A stretch of DNA of 5,991 nucleotides from a bacterium (GCA_018895675.1 JAHIOG010000641.1:1-5991); one strand, 5' to 3'. Counted from the first letter of the stretch, positions 1 to 5,991 are shown. A program made the numbers and translations. The notes: generated from the sequence alone by a model not told the origin.

Positions 1-664
1 CGGTTTTAGGACTGATCGCATTCTCATAATCGCCGAGGTGGGTTCGGTTAGTTGTGCCTGCTTCGATCATCTTTGCACCGCTTTTTTTTATCACGTCGGG
101 CAGGCGGAATGAGCCGCCGATTTCAATCAGTTCCCCTCTTGAAACAATAACTTCTTTACGGTAAACAAGTGAGTTAAGGGCGATCATTACTGCCGCGGCA
201 TTATTATTCACGACGGCAGAACTTTCAGCGCCAGTTAGCAGGCATAAGTATTTATCAGTCAAATCCAGGCGTTCCCCGCGTTTTCCACTCTTTAGATCGT
301 ATTCCAGGTTCAGATATCCCGGGGCAATATTCATCAGAAATTGTAAAGATTGTTCTCCCAGCGGCGCTCGTCCCAATCCGGTATGCAGCACCACGCCGGT
401 GGCATTGATGACTTTTTTAATGGGAGTGGTTGTGAGTTCCTGAATTTGTGTAATGACGGCGTTACGGATCAATGTCAGCGCCTGATCTCTGGATTTCAGT
501 CTGAACCGGGTTGTCTGGATTCGCTTCCGTACTGCATCCAGTTCTTCTCTTATAATTACTGTCAGATACGTATGTTTAACCGGAGTTATCTCAGCTGACA
601 CCGTTTCCAGAACCTGCTGTACCGATGGTAATAATTCAAAACTGTTATGGGATAAATTATTCAT
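1..664 (-). CDS. selA: L-seryl-tRNA(Sec) selenium transferase SelA, N-terminal half (partial)
   Basis: SelA is a cytoplasmic PLP enzyme that converts Ser-tRNA(Sec) to Sec-tRNA(Sec) using selenophosphate, supplying selenocysteine for UGA decoding. The frame is open from an ATG at 664-662 to the window edge, giving 221 residues, roughly the first half of a family that is usually about 460 aa. Family blocks seen are INATGVVLHTGLGRAPL (about 86-102), GKRGER (127-132), TGAESSAVVNNNAAAV (144-159), SRGELIEIGGSFRLPD (175-190) and GTTNRTH (203-209). The leading 85 residues match the helical tRNA-binding N-domain in length. The PLP lysine would lie in the missing part, so completeness cannot be judged. 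The start follows the tsaC stop by 30 bases with only a weak GAAAG ribosome site at 669-673. selB often follows selA in bacteria and would lie off the left edge; that is inference. Confidence 0.95.
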   Translation of the reverse strand, partial: MNNLSHNSFELLPSVQQVLETVSAEITPVKHTYLTVIIREELDAVRKRIQTTRFRLKSRDQALTLIRNAVITQIQELTTTPIKKVINATGVVLHTGLGRAPLGEQSLQFLMNIAPGYLNLEYDLKSGKRGERLDLTDKYLCLLTGAESSAVVNNNAAAVMIALNSLVYRKEVIVSRGELIEIGGSFRLPDVIKKSGAKMIEAGTTNRTHLGDYENAISPKT

Positions 665-694
665 ATTACTTTCGATTGGTGATGATGTTTAATG

Positions 695-1336
695 TTACAT
701 TTTAGTACTGAGTGAAATTTCTACCTGCGACCTGCTTACGGCGCCTTCCCGCAAAATTTCCCAGGAATCATCATAGAGTTTTATTACCGTAGACGATCTG
801 GCGCCATCTGTCTTTCCATTATCAATAACCACAGCTAATTCTGATCCGAAATAATCGAGAATTTCCTGCACATTTTTAGCCGGCGGTAGACCCGCCGGAT
901 TAATGCTGGTCGTGGAAATAGGGTGAGGATAACCGTCCATAAGATTGTTCAATGCCGGCAGATCAACGACTCTAACGCCGATGTAACTTTCCTGGATAAA
1001 AGTATCCGGAAAACGTTTTTTGGAAGGCATCGGTAAAAGCAGGGTTACTTTACCGGGCATTAGCGATCTGACGGTGCGCTGCTGATATTTATTAAGATTT
1101 TGAAAATCCGCCAGGACCGCGCTTACATTGCTGTATAAAATACTAACCGGTTTCGTGCTGTCCCGTCCTTTCAGGGAAAAGAGTTTATCAATACCCTGTG
1201 AATTATAAACATCAACACCCAGACCGTAAATCGTGTCGGTGGGATATGCGATAATCTTTCCTGATTGGAGGGCGTCATATATTTGTGCCTTTCCAGCTGC
1301 ATCCAGGTATTGTAAATTCACAATCGCAGGTTTCAT
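695..1336 (-). CDS. tsaC: L-threonylcarbamoyladenylate synthase, TsaC/Sua5/YrdC family
   Basis: This 213-aa protein belongs to the YrdC-like family, which makes threonylcarbamoyl-AMP from threonine, bicarbonate and ATP for the t6A37 modification of ANN-decoding tRNAs in the cytoplasm. Visible motifs are YPTDTIYGLG (31-40), LKGRD (55-59, the K-x-R active-site element), IGVRVVDLP (119-127), STTSIN (141-146, a variant of the usual ST-S-x-N loop), SSTVI (181-185) and ILREGAV (194-200). The length fits a single YrdC domain without the C-terminal Sua5 domain. I chose the ATG at 1336-1334 because AGG at 1344-1346 is spaced 7 bases from it. A longer form from TTG at 1360 would overlap the upstream gene and adds eight residues. 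Only 4 bases separate it from the acyltransferase stop. A YciO-like paralogue is possible, but the retained Asn in STTSIN favours TsaC. Confidence 0.9.
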   Translation of the reverse strand: MKPAIVNLQYLDAAGKAQIYDALQSGKIIAYPTDTIYGLGVDVYNSQGIDKLFSLKGRDSTKPVSILYSNVSAVLADFQNLNKYQQRTVRSLMPGKVTLLLPMPSKKRFPDTFIQESYIGVRVVDLPALNNLMDGYPHPISTTSINPAGLPPAKNVQEILDYFGSELAVVIDNGKTDGARSSTVIKLYDDSWEILREGAVSRSQVEISLSTKM

Positions 1337-1340
1337 TATA

Positions 1341-2267
1341 TTACCTGCCGTTCTCTGCAATATGTTTGGGGACTTTTGTTTTCCAGCGGCGGTGCAACCA
1401 GTAGTATTGTTCCGGATATTGCCGGATCAGGTTTTCGAAATAATTAGTGTAAGATTGGGTCAGGTAATGAACCGGGGATTCTTCCTCATCTTCTTTCGGA
1501 ACTTCCATCGAAAATCGTTCGAAATGGATGTTGTATTTACCATTGTTGTCCATCAGACAGGTGCATAGAATCATCGGGCTTTGCTGACGCCGTGCAAACA
1601 GCGCAGGTCCCCGAAAACTGGAAGACCACTGATTGAAATACTTGATCCAGATACCATTTTTCCGGGCATCCTGATCTGTGATCATATAAAGAATATGGTC
1701 TTTTTTAAGATATTTTATAATTTTGATATTTTCCCTTTTGCCCTTCTTGAATAGTTGTAATCCATTATTCATGCGCGTCTCAAATATCAGTCTGTGAGCC
1801 AGTGGATTTTTCAAGCGTGCCGCTACAGCGGCAACCTTGTAACCTTTGCGGGCAAACCAATCCGCGGCCAGCTCCCAGTTGCCAAAGTGGAACAGGATGA
1901 CGATCACTCCTCTATTTTCTTTCAGGGCATCATCAACCACCTTAGAATTAACAGACTTAACCATTTGTTCGAAACGGTCATTACTTACTTGAAATAAAGC
2001 GAACAGGTCGAAATATACTCTGGCAATATGAAGATAGGTTTTTCGGGCAATGTCTTTATGCCAGTGATTAGATCTCTCAGGGAAGGCTTTTTTTAAATTG
2101 GTCAGGACAACATTTTTCCGAAAGGGTAAGAAACGATATATCAGCCATCCCAGAATCGTCGCAAACCGGAACCGTTGGGGATGGGTCAGGCGCGGCAGAA
2201 GTCTGTTCAGCCAGAAAAGAAAGAAATATTCTATATAATATTGATGAGGAAGATTGAATCGGTTCAT
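1341..2267 (-). CDS. lpxL: LpxL/HtrB-type lipid A (lysophospholipid) acyltransferase
   Basis: The 308-aa product fits the LpxL/LpxM/HtrB family of inner-membrane enzymes that transfer a secondary acyl chain from acyl-ACP to a lipid A precursor at the cytoplasmic face. The catalytic HX4E signature is present as HFGNWE (H127 to E132), preceded by the hydrophobic strand GVIVILF. Other family blocks are MITDQDARKNGIWIKYF (195-211, with the usual DQ), FRGPALFARRQQSPMI (218-233) and the C-terminal YPEQYYWLHRRWKTKV (284-299). The N-terminal region (about 10-50) is aromatic and hydrophobic, consistent with a membrane anchor. Length is normal (about 300 aa). The ATG at 2267-2265 has no clear Shine-Dalgarno sequence. 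The gene follows the small exported protein by 51 bases and precedes tsaC by 4. Acyl chain length and whether the acceptor is lipid A or another lipid cannot be read from sequence, so the symbol is family-level. Confidence 0.88.
   Translation of the reverse strand: MNRFNLPHQYYIEYFFLFWLNRLLPRLTHPQRFRFATILGWLIYRFLPFRKNVVLTNLKKAFPERSNHWHKDIARKTYLHIARVYFDLFALFQVSNDRFEQMVKSVNSKVVDDALKENRGVIVILFHFGNWELAADWFARKGYKVAAVAARLKNPLAHRLIFETRMNNGLQLFKKGKRENIKIIKYLKKDHILYMITDQDARKNGIWIKYFNQWSSSFRGPALFARRQQSPMILCTCLMDNNGKYNIHFERFSMEVPKEDEEESPVHYLTQSYTNYFENLIRQYPEQYYWLHRRWKTKVPKHIAENGR
1344..1348 (-). promoter_or_regulatory. Ribosome binding site deciding the tsaC start
   Basis: GCAGG on the minus strand lies 7 bases upstream of the ATG at 1336-1334, inside the last codons of the acyltransferase gene. 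It supports this ATG rather than the TTG at 1360-1358, and suggests coupled translation of the two genes. Confidence 0.6.
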
Positions 2268-2318
2268 GAAAAGATCTACAGCCCAGTTAATCGATTTAAA
2301 TGCTAAAAACAGCCTGTA

Positions 2319-2762
2319 TTATTGTTTATAGGTTCGTTTATAGACATCGTTCATTGATTCTCTACCGGTCTTTAGCTTCTGGAAGGCATATGTCAACGCA
2401 TTGTAAAAATTCTCTTTGTGATTGAATTCATTCCGGTAAAATATATCGATCCAATCGATCAGTTCCTTCTTTTTTTTGTTATCCAGATCTTGAAATATTT
2501 TGCAAACCGGATTGGCTAATTCATCAACATATTTGCCTGCTGATGATTTCAGTTTACGGTTTTGTTTCATCTGTTCGGCGATTTCGTGAGTCCGGTAAAG
2601 ATAGGCGTGCAGAAAAACCTTTTTTTCCTCTTCCGTCAACGTTTTCCAGTAAATCATTTGACCGTATGATGTATAAACAAAATCTCTACTCTGAATCACA
2701 TCCTGTGCCCGGGCAAGTCCGAATGCAGCAATAATCATTGTAATTAAAACGGCTCTTTTCAT
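2319..2762 (-). CDS. Small exported protein of unknown function, coupled to ispG
   Basis: I do not recognise a named family. The 147-aa product begins with a Sec signal peptide: positive MKR, a hydrophobic stretch (about 4-16) and a likely cleavage after ARA at 17-19, leaving a mature protein starting QDVIQ. There is no lipobox Cys, so a soluble periplasmic or secreted protein is likely. The mature part is about 128 residues, charged and helical in character, with two similar-looking amphipathic segments: YWKTLTEEEKKVFLHAYLY (38-56) and LDNKKKKELIDWIDIFYRN (93-111). There is a single Cys at 87. The ATG overlaps the ispG stop in an ATGA, and a strong AGGAGG precedes it by 7 bases, so it should be translated well and together with ispG. 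A role in isoprenoid metabolism is not implied, since a periplasmic protein cannot act directly with cytoplasmic IspG. Confidence 0.85.
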   Translation of the reverse strand: MKRAVLITMIIAAFGLARAQDVIQSRDFVYTSYGQMIYWKTLTEEEKKVFLHAYLYRTHEIAEQMKQNRKLKSSAGKYVDELANPVCKIFQDLDNKKKKELIDWIDIFYRNEFNHKENFYNALTYAFQKLKTGRESMNDVYKRTYKQ

Positions 2763-3862
2763 CCCGTTCCCTCCTCGATAGTGTCGGATGAAGGATCCGA
2801 TACCGAAAATGTTTCTATTTCTTCCAGAAGCCGGTCAACAGCTTGAGATTCCGGAATCTTTTCTAAAATTATTCCTTTTCTAAATAATAGGAATATATTT
2901 TTACCACCTGCAATACCAAGATCGGCTTCCCGGGCTTCACCGGGTCCGTTTACAGCGCATCCCATTACCGCTACAGAAATTGGTTTTTTGATATTACGGG
3001 TCCGCTCTTCGATTTCTTTCACAATTTTTATAATATCCACGTCCGCACGACCACAGGTTGGACAGGAAATGATCATAATTCCCCGTTGAATTAAATTAAG
3101 GGATTTTAAAATCTCAAATCCTGCTCGAACTTCCTGAACAGGATCATCAGTCAATGATACCCGGATTGTATCCCCGATCCCTTCGGACAGCAGCGTTCCA
3201 ATGCCAATAGCAGATTTAATTGTTCCCTGCCAGGGTGGTCCTGCTTCGGTTACACCGAGATGCAGCGGAAAATCGTATTTATCTGAAAACAGGCGGTTAG
3301 CTTCAATCATAAGATTGACATTACTGGATTTGAGCGCTACAATTACGTCCTCGAAATTATTTTCCAAACAGATGTCAATATGACGAGAGGCGCTTTCAAG
3401 CATTGCTTCAGCAGTAGGATGTCCGTATTTTTCCAGCAATGCTTTCTCAAGTGAGCCGGAATTGACGCCGATGCGAATGGGCACATGCGCAGCTTTTGCG
3501 GCTTTCAGAACCTTTTTAACGCTTTCCCTGCCGCCGATATTCCCCGGATTAATGCGGATTTTATCGACACCGGCGTCGATCGCCGCCAATGCCAGTCGAT
3601 AATCAAAATGTATGTCAGCAACCAGTGGAATTGACGTGGATTTTCTTACCGCTGCTAATGCCTTTACCGCATCGTCACTTGGAACCGTAACTCTAACGAT
3701 CTGACAGCCGGCAGCCTCTAATAATTCAATCTCCCGAATTAGGGAATCAACATCCGCTGTTTTCGAGGTGGTCATAGATTGAACGCTGACAGGAAAACCG
3801 CCGCCAACCGGAACACCTCCGACATTTACAATACGAGTAATTTTTCGTTTCATTTTATTCAT
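2759..3862 (-). CDS. ispG: 4-hydroxy-3-methylbut-2-en-1-yl diphosphate synthase IspG (GcpE)
   Basis: IspG is the cytoplasmic [4Fe-4S] enzyme that reductively converts MEcPP to HMBPP, the penultimate step of the MEP isoprenoid pathway. The 367-aa length is that of the bacterial two-domain form (TIM barrel plus Fe-S domain) without the plant-type insert. The barrel shows PVSVQSMTTSKTADVDS (24-40), ADIHFDYRLALAAIDAGVDK (82-101) and RINPGNIGG (103-111). The cluster domain has Cys267 and Cys270 in SCPTCGR and Cys302 in MGCAVNGPGEAREAD, with Glu309 in the position of the fourth ligand known for this family, so the active centre looks complete. The last 17 or so residues form an acidic Ser/Asp/Glu tail that also carries the ribosome site of the next gene. 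I used the ATG at 3862; a second ATG at 3853 would remove three residues, and neither has a clear Shine-Dalgarno sequence. Confidence 0.97.
   Translation of the reverse strand: MNKMKRKITRIVNVGGVPVGGGFPVSVQSMTTSKTADVDSLIREIELLEAAGCQIVRVTVPSDDAVKALAAVRKSTSIPLVADIHFDYRLALAAIDAGVDKIRINPGNIGGRESVKKVLKAAKAAHVPIRIGVNSGSLEKALLEKYGHPTAEAMLESASRHIDICLENNFEDVIVALKSSNVNLMIEANRLFSDKYDFPLHLGVTEAGPPWQGTIKSAIGIGTLLSEGIGDTIRVSLTDDPVQEVRAGFEILKSLNLIQRGIMIISCPTCGRADVDIIKIVKEIEERTRNIKKPISVAVMGCAVNGPGEAREADLGIAGGKNIFLLFRKGIILEKIPESQAVDRLLEEIETFSVSDPSSDTIEEGTG
2770..2775 (-). promoter_or_regulatory. Strong Shine-Dalgarno site inside the end of ispG
   Basis: AGGAGG on the minus strand encodes part of the IspG tail (I-E-E-G) and lies 7 bases before the ATG at 2762-2760. 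It is the strongest ribosome site in the window. ispG and the TPR gene lack an obvious one, so the small exported protein may be made at a higher rate than its upstream partners. Confidence 0.75.
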
Positions 3863-3911
3863 TTGTACAAATTACAATTATGACATCGGCATAACAATTA
3901 AAAAATATCCG

Positions 3912-5042
3912 TTAATGTTTTATAACAAAGGGTTCTTCCAGATAGAATTTTGCCTGCCGAACCGCAACCGTCCGGTTATCCAGATCGATTACACGTCGAT
4001 ATTGCGCAATTGCCTGCAGCCGTTTTCCCTGAAGATCATAAACCTGACCTAATCTAAGATAGCCACTGGCGAGATCGTAATCCAACTCCGATTCAAAATT
4101 TTCGATAAATTGCGTCAGTTCCCGTTCTGCTGTTTCCAGATCGTCTTCCAACAGGGCTTTTGCGCCATTTAATAATTGAAGACGTTGAATATAATCTGAT
4201 TTAGCATACGGATTCAGATCATCCAAACAATCGGATATTTTATCTATATGGGTATCTATCTGGGGATTACCCGTCCGTAATTCCGATTCCGCTAATAAAT
4301 AGCTATAATATGGATTTTCCGGAAATTCCTTTTCAAGCATGGAAGCCCAACACTTGGCTAAAATATAGTCTCCTTCCAGATACAAATAAATAAATGCCAG
4401 CAGACTCCGCGCTTCGTAACGGGAATAGTTCCCCTCCAAGGCGGCCTGTTGAATCTGCTCCAGCCCTTCTTCTTTTGATCCGGACATCTGTAAAATCCAG
4501 GACGCTATTTGCATGAAGCCGGAAGACAAACCCACATAATAATTAAACACACCAAAAGCTATTATGATGTCGGGATTGTCAGGGCTTTCTTCTAAAGCCG
4601 ATTTGATGTAACGGATAATTTTATAACCGCTGATCAGAACACCGACCCAATTTTTTTCGGACAACTGTACCCTGGCTCTCAATCCCATGGTCAATCCCAG
4701 ATAGTACCTCAATTCCGGATTATCCGGATCAATAACCATTCGCTTTCGATATTCCGTAATGACTCTTTCAATATCATCAATCAATTCCTTATTGCCGGCT
4801 TTATATCCAAATTTTTCCTGATTAACAATCCACTCGTTAGCCAAAGTACCCAGGGGAGCGAGTGGATGATATGGCTCCGTTTCCCGGACTTCGGAAAATA
4901 TCCTGAATGCCTCTTCATGCTGCATTCGGTTCATCATTTTCAGAGCTTCCTGGACTTTCTCTTCCTGGTCGTAAAATGACTGACCGGAAAGCATCGGCGC
5001 AGAAAATAGAAAAATTAAAAGGATACGATTAAGATAGTTCAT
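3912..5042 (-). CDS. Exported TPR-repeat protein of unknown function
   Basis: The 376-aa product starts with a probable signal peptide: a Lys-free but Arg-containing N-region (MNYLNR), hydrophobic ILLIFLFSAPML and cleavage near SGQ (about 19-21). The mature protein is a helical-repeat protein of TPR type. Recognisable units include about 27-59 (EEAFRIFSEV, then a P-x-x-P turn), about 109-155 ending ALEESPDNPD, about 193-245 (A-L-EGNYSRYEA, LEKEFPENP), about 293-318 and a good final repeat at 325-358 (YLRLGQVYDLQGKRLQAIAQ). The region 160-190 (FGVFNYYVGL, WILQMSGSKEEGLEQI) is more aromatic than a standard TPR. Such proteins usually serve as periplasmic or envelope scaffolds, so no enzyme function is suggested. 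It is the first gene of the apparent operon, 49 bases before ispG and downstream of a candidate promoter. The ATG at 5042-5040 lacks a strong ribosome site. Confidence 0.85.
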   Translation of the reverse strand: MNYLNRILLIFLFSAPMLSGQSFYDQEEKVQEALKMMNRMQHEEAFRIFSEVRETEPYHPLAPLGTLANEWIVNQEKFGYKAGNKELIDDIERVITEYRKRMVIDPDNPELRYYLGLTMGLRARVQLSEKNWVGVLISGYKIIRYIKSALEESPDNPDIIIAFGVFNYYVGLSSGFMQIASWILQMSGSKEEGLEQIQQAALEGNYSRYEARSLLAFIYLYLEGDYILAKCWASMLEKEFPENPYYSYLLAESELRTGNPQIDTHIDKISDCLDDLNPYAKSDYIQRLQLLNGAKALLEDDLETAERELTQFIENFESELDYDLASGYLRLGQVYDLQGKRLQAIAQYRRVIDLDNRTVAVRQAKFYLEEPFVIKH

Positions 5043-5100
5043 TTCTGATGATTATGTTTCGAGTCTACTATTCCAACCATAGGTTTAATGAGCTAAATAC

Positions 5101-5122
5101 AATGCTCCTTTCCCGGGGCATT
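5101..5122. other. Short hairpin in the leader region of the TPR gene
   Basis: AATGCTCC (5101-5108) can pair with GGGGCATT (5115-5122) as an 8-base-pair stem with one G-T pair and a 6-base loop. On the plus strand it is followed by an A/T-rich stretch with a run of seven T at 5130-5136, as in an intrinsic terminator, but no plus-strand gene is seen to end here. On the minus strand there is no T run after it. It overlaps the -10 box of the candidate promoter, so at most one of the two readings is likely to be right. Confidence 0.35.
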
Positions 5123-5149
5123 TTAAATATTTTTTTCAATACAATGCAA
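5120..5149 (-). promoter_or_regulatory. Candidate sigma70-type promoter for the six-gene operon
   Basis: On the minus strand TTGCAT (5149-5144) is followed after 18 bases by TAAAAT (5125-5120). The -10 box matches five of six consensus bases, the -35 only the TTG. The spacer is very A/T-rich. It would start transcription near 5113, about 70 bases before the TPR gene. This is the only non-coding gap over 100 bases upstream of the operon, which favours it, but the match alone is modest. Confidence 0.4.
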
Positions 5150-5154
5150 CTAAT

Positions 5155-5550
5155 TTATTCGATAAAATCGGTTTTCATGAAATATTCCAGTTTGAATCGC
5201 CCCTCTTTTTTCAATTCCCGCGCTTTGTCAACGATCTTTTTCTGAGCGGCTTCGACCTTACGTTTGGGTTGTGCTGACCTTCCAGGAGTTCCATTTCATC
5301 CTCCAGAATGATCTGAGTCCTCTGCGGCAATGAGTTAATGAACAGTTCCTTCATCTCTTCGGGTTGACCTTTTCAAGGCATAAGCGACTTCAGAATCTTC
5401 CACCGATTTTAAGACGTCCGCCAGGATATCATGAGGCAATTTCGGTAAATCATCAAAACTGAAATAATGACGCTTGACTTCCTGTACGATGTCCGGGGCT
5501 TCCTTTTCCTCTTCTAACTTAAGTCAATCAGTTCCTGATTAACTCAAGTT
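5155..5550 (-). pseudogene. fliG: Broken FliG-like flagellar motor switch protein, C-terminal part
   Basis: FliG is the rotor switch protein whose C-terminal domain contacts the stator. Three frame pieces line up with its C-terminus. The first (5523-5371) reads LKLEEEKEAPDIVQEVKR, then HYFSFDDL, then ILADVLKSVEDSEVAYALK. The second (5368-5283) reads GQPEEMKELFINSLPQRTQ, then IILEDEMELL. The third (5283-5155) reads KVEAAQKKIVDKARELKKEG and ends FMKTDFIE with a TAA stop at 5155-5157. Joining them needs one base less in the A4 run at 5370-5373 (giving the family's ALKG) and one more G near 5282-5283. A further missing A near 5519-5520 would attach QELIDL in front, and an in-frame TGA lies beyond it at 5544-5546. 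Above about 5550 I can no longer follow the frame; remnants may extend to about 5640. The pattern fits a decayed gene or single-base sequence errors near a contig end. An MgtE-type FliG-like domain is a less likely alternative. Confidence 0.6.
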
Positions 5551-5753
5551 CTGGATTGCAGATCAATCTTCGTTTCACTTCCATTTACGCGCTGCTTCCC
5601 GCTTCATTTCATTATGCAGGACAGGACGACGGACAAGACGATTGATAAATTACGGGTTATTCAAAATTCATCCTCACCTGATCTTCTGTCTCCCTCTAAT
5701 GATCGATCGAAGATTCCCTTTAGGATAAGGGTAATAAAATGTGTGGAGTAAAA
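5551..5753. other. Stretch without a supportable gene upstream of the FliG-like remnant
   Basis: No frame on either strand gives a recognisable protein. The minus strand at about 5640-5577 has a short open piece (HNEMKREAARKWK, then a stop) in the right place and direction to be more of the broken FliG-like gene, but I cannot match it to the family. GATCGATCGA occurs at 5701-5710 without obvious function. An ATG at 5739 opens a plus-strand frame that I do not accept as a gene. Confidence 0.4.
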
Positions 5754-5831
5754 CTTTGCGAAAGCTATCTAAAAGAGATCTACAGAATTCACTTGTATCT
5801 TTCGCATTACCCAGAACGAACTTTCGCAAAG
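5754..5831. repeat. Perfect 11-base inverted repeat with 56-base spacer
   Basis: CTTTGCGAAAG at 5754-5764 is the exact reverse complement of CTTTCGCAAAG at 5821-5831. Each arm is itself nearly palindromic (CTTT, three bases, AAAG). A partial third copy, CTTTCGCA, lies between them at 5799-5806. The arms could be paired sites for a dimeric regulator, the ends of a small non-autonomous element, or part of a dispersed intergenic repeat. No T run or transposase suggests which. Confidence 0.65.
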
Positions 5832-5875
5832 ATTACTTCATCTCACCGGATACATTCGGCGCAAATTCCTTCCAT

Positions 5876-5990
5876 CTTCCGTCTTCCGTCTACGCTTCCG
5901 TCTACGCTTCCGTCTACGCTTCCGTCTACGCTTCCGTCTACGCTTCCGTCTACGCTTCCGTCTACGCTTCCGTCTCCACTTCCGTCTTCA
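5876..5990. repeat. 12-base tandem repeat, about nine units, reaching the window edge
   Basis: The unit CTTCCGTCTACG occurs seven times without change from 5883 to 5966, then twice in altered form (CTTCCGTCTCCA at 5967-5978, CTTCCGTCTTCA at 5979-5990). A shorter half-unit, CTTCCGT, precedes the array at 5876-5882. Each unit looks like an expansion of that 7-base core. The unit is a multiple of three and leaves several frames open, but no start, ribosome site or recognisable protein supports coding. The array probably explains why the available sequence stops here. Confidence 0.95.
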
Positions 5991-5991
5991 C

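Noticed and set aside
350..598. Plus-strand open frame of 82 codons
   Set aside because: It lies wholly inside selA on the other strand and its translation has no recognisable features.
1334..1360. Longer tsaC start at TTG 1360-1358
   Set aside because: The ATG at 1336-1334 has a well-spaced GCAGG, and the added eight residues lie before the start of the conserved domain.
1233..1568. Plus-strand open frame of 111 codons
   Set aside because: It is antisense to tsaC and the acyltransferase gene, both of which carry clear family motifs in their own frames.
2268..2318. Possible terminator between the small exported protein and the acyltransferase (ACAGGCTGT followed by five T, minus strand)
   Set aside because: The palindrome leaves a one-base loop and too few pairs for a stable hairpin, so I see no reason to break the operon here.
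5048..5245. Plus-strand open frame of 65 codons
   Set aside because: It crosses the operon leader and the end of the FliG-like remnant, has no ribosome site and no known protein features.
5739..5991. Plus-strand open frame from ATG at 5739 to the window edge, giving a short leader and an S-T-L-P repeat tail
   Set aside because: The tail is only the translation of the 12-base tandem repeat, which is open in all plus frames. The leader runs through the inverted repeat and shows no known protein. The ribosome site (AGGG) is weak and too far.
5838..5991. Minus-strand frames through the tandem repeat reading R-R-R-K or V-D-G-S repeats
   Set aside because: They lack a start within the window, end soon after the array, and come from simple-repeat DNA with no family likeness.

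Overview
The window looks like a short piece of a Gram-negative bacterial genome. Evidence for this is a lipid A-type (LpxL/HtrB) acyltransferase, two proteins with Sec signal peptides, the MEP isoprenoid enzyme IspG and the selenocysteine enzyme SelA. Base composition is moderate (below half G+C by eye). Nothing in the sequence fixes the phylum. An environmental lineage of the Fibrobacterota-Chlorobiota-Bacteroidota type is possible, but that is only an impression.

Layout: every recognisable gene is on the minus strand, so transcription runs from high to low coordinates. Following it, there is a TPR-repeat exported protein (3912-5042), ispG (2759-3862), a small exported protein of unknown function (2319-2762), an LpxL-type acyltransferase (1341-2267), a TsaC/Sua5-type threonylcarbamoyl-AMP synthase (695-1336) and the N-terminal half of selA (1-664, running off the window). 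Gaps are 49, -4, 51, 4 and 30 bases, so the six genes probably form one operon. A candidate sigma70-type promoter lies at 5120-5149. The operon mixes envelope functions (TPR protein, small exported protein, acyltransferase), isoprenoid precursor synthesis (IspG) and tRNA-dependent functions (TsaC for t6A, SelA for Sec-tRNA). I see no single pathway joining them.

The right end (5155-5991) is different. At 5155-5550 on the minus strand are the broken remains of a FliG-like flagellar switch protein C-terminal domain. Three reading-frame pieces rejoin into a convincing FliG C-terminus if single bases are restored at short homopolymers. It is followed by non-coding DNA with an 11-base inverted repeat (5754-5764 and 5821-5831) and a 12-base tandem repeat (about 5883-5990) reaching the window edge. 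The frameshifts next to a simple repeat at the end suggest either real gene decay or lower sequence quality at a contig edge.

I found no convincing new biological system. The points most worth a second look are the broken FliG-like gene, the repeat-rich right edge, and the unknown secreted protein translationally coupled to ispG.
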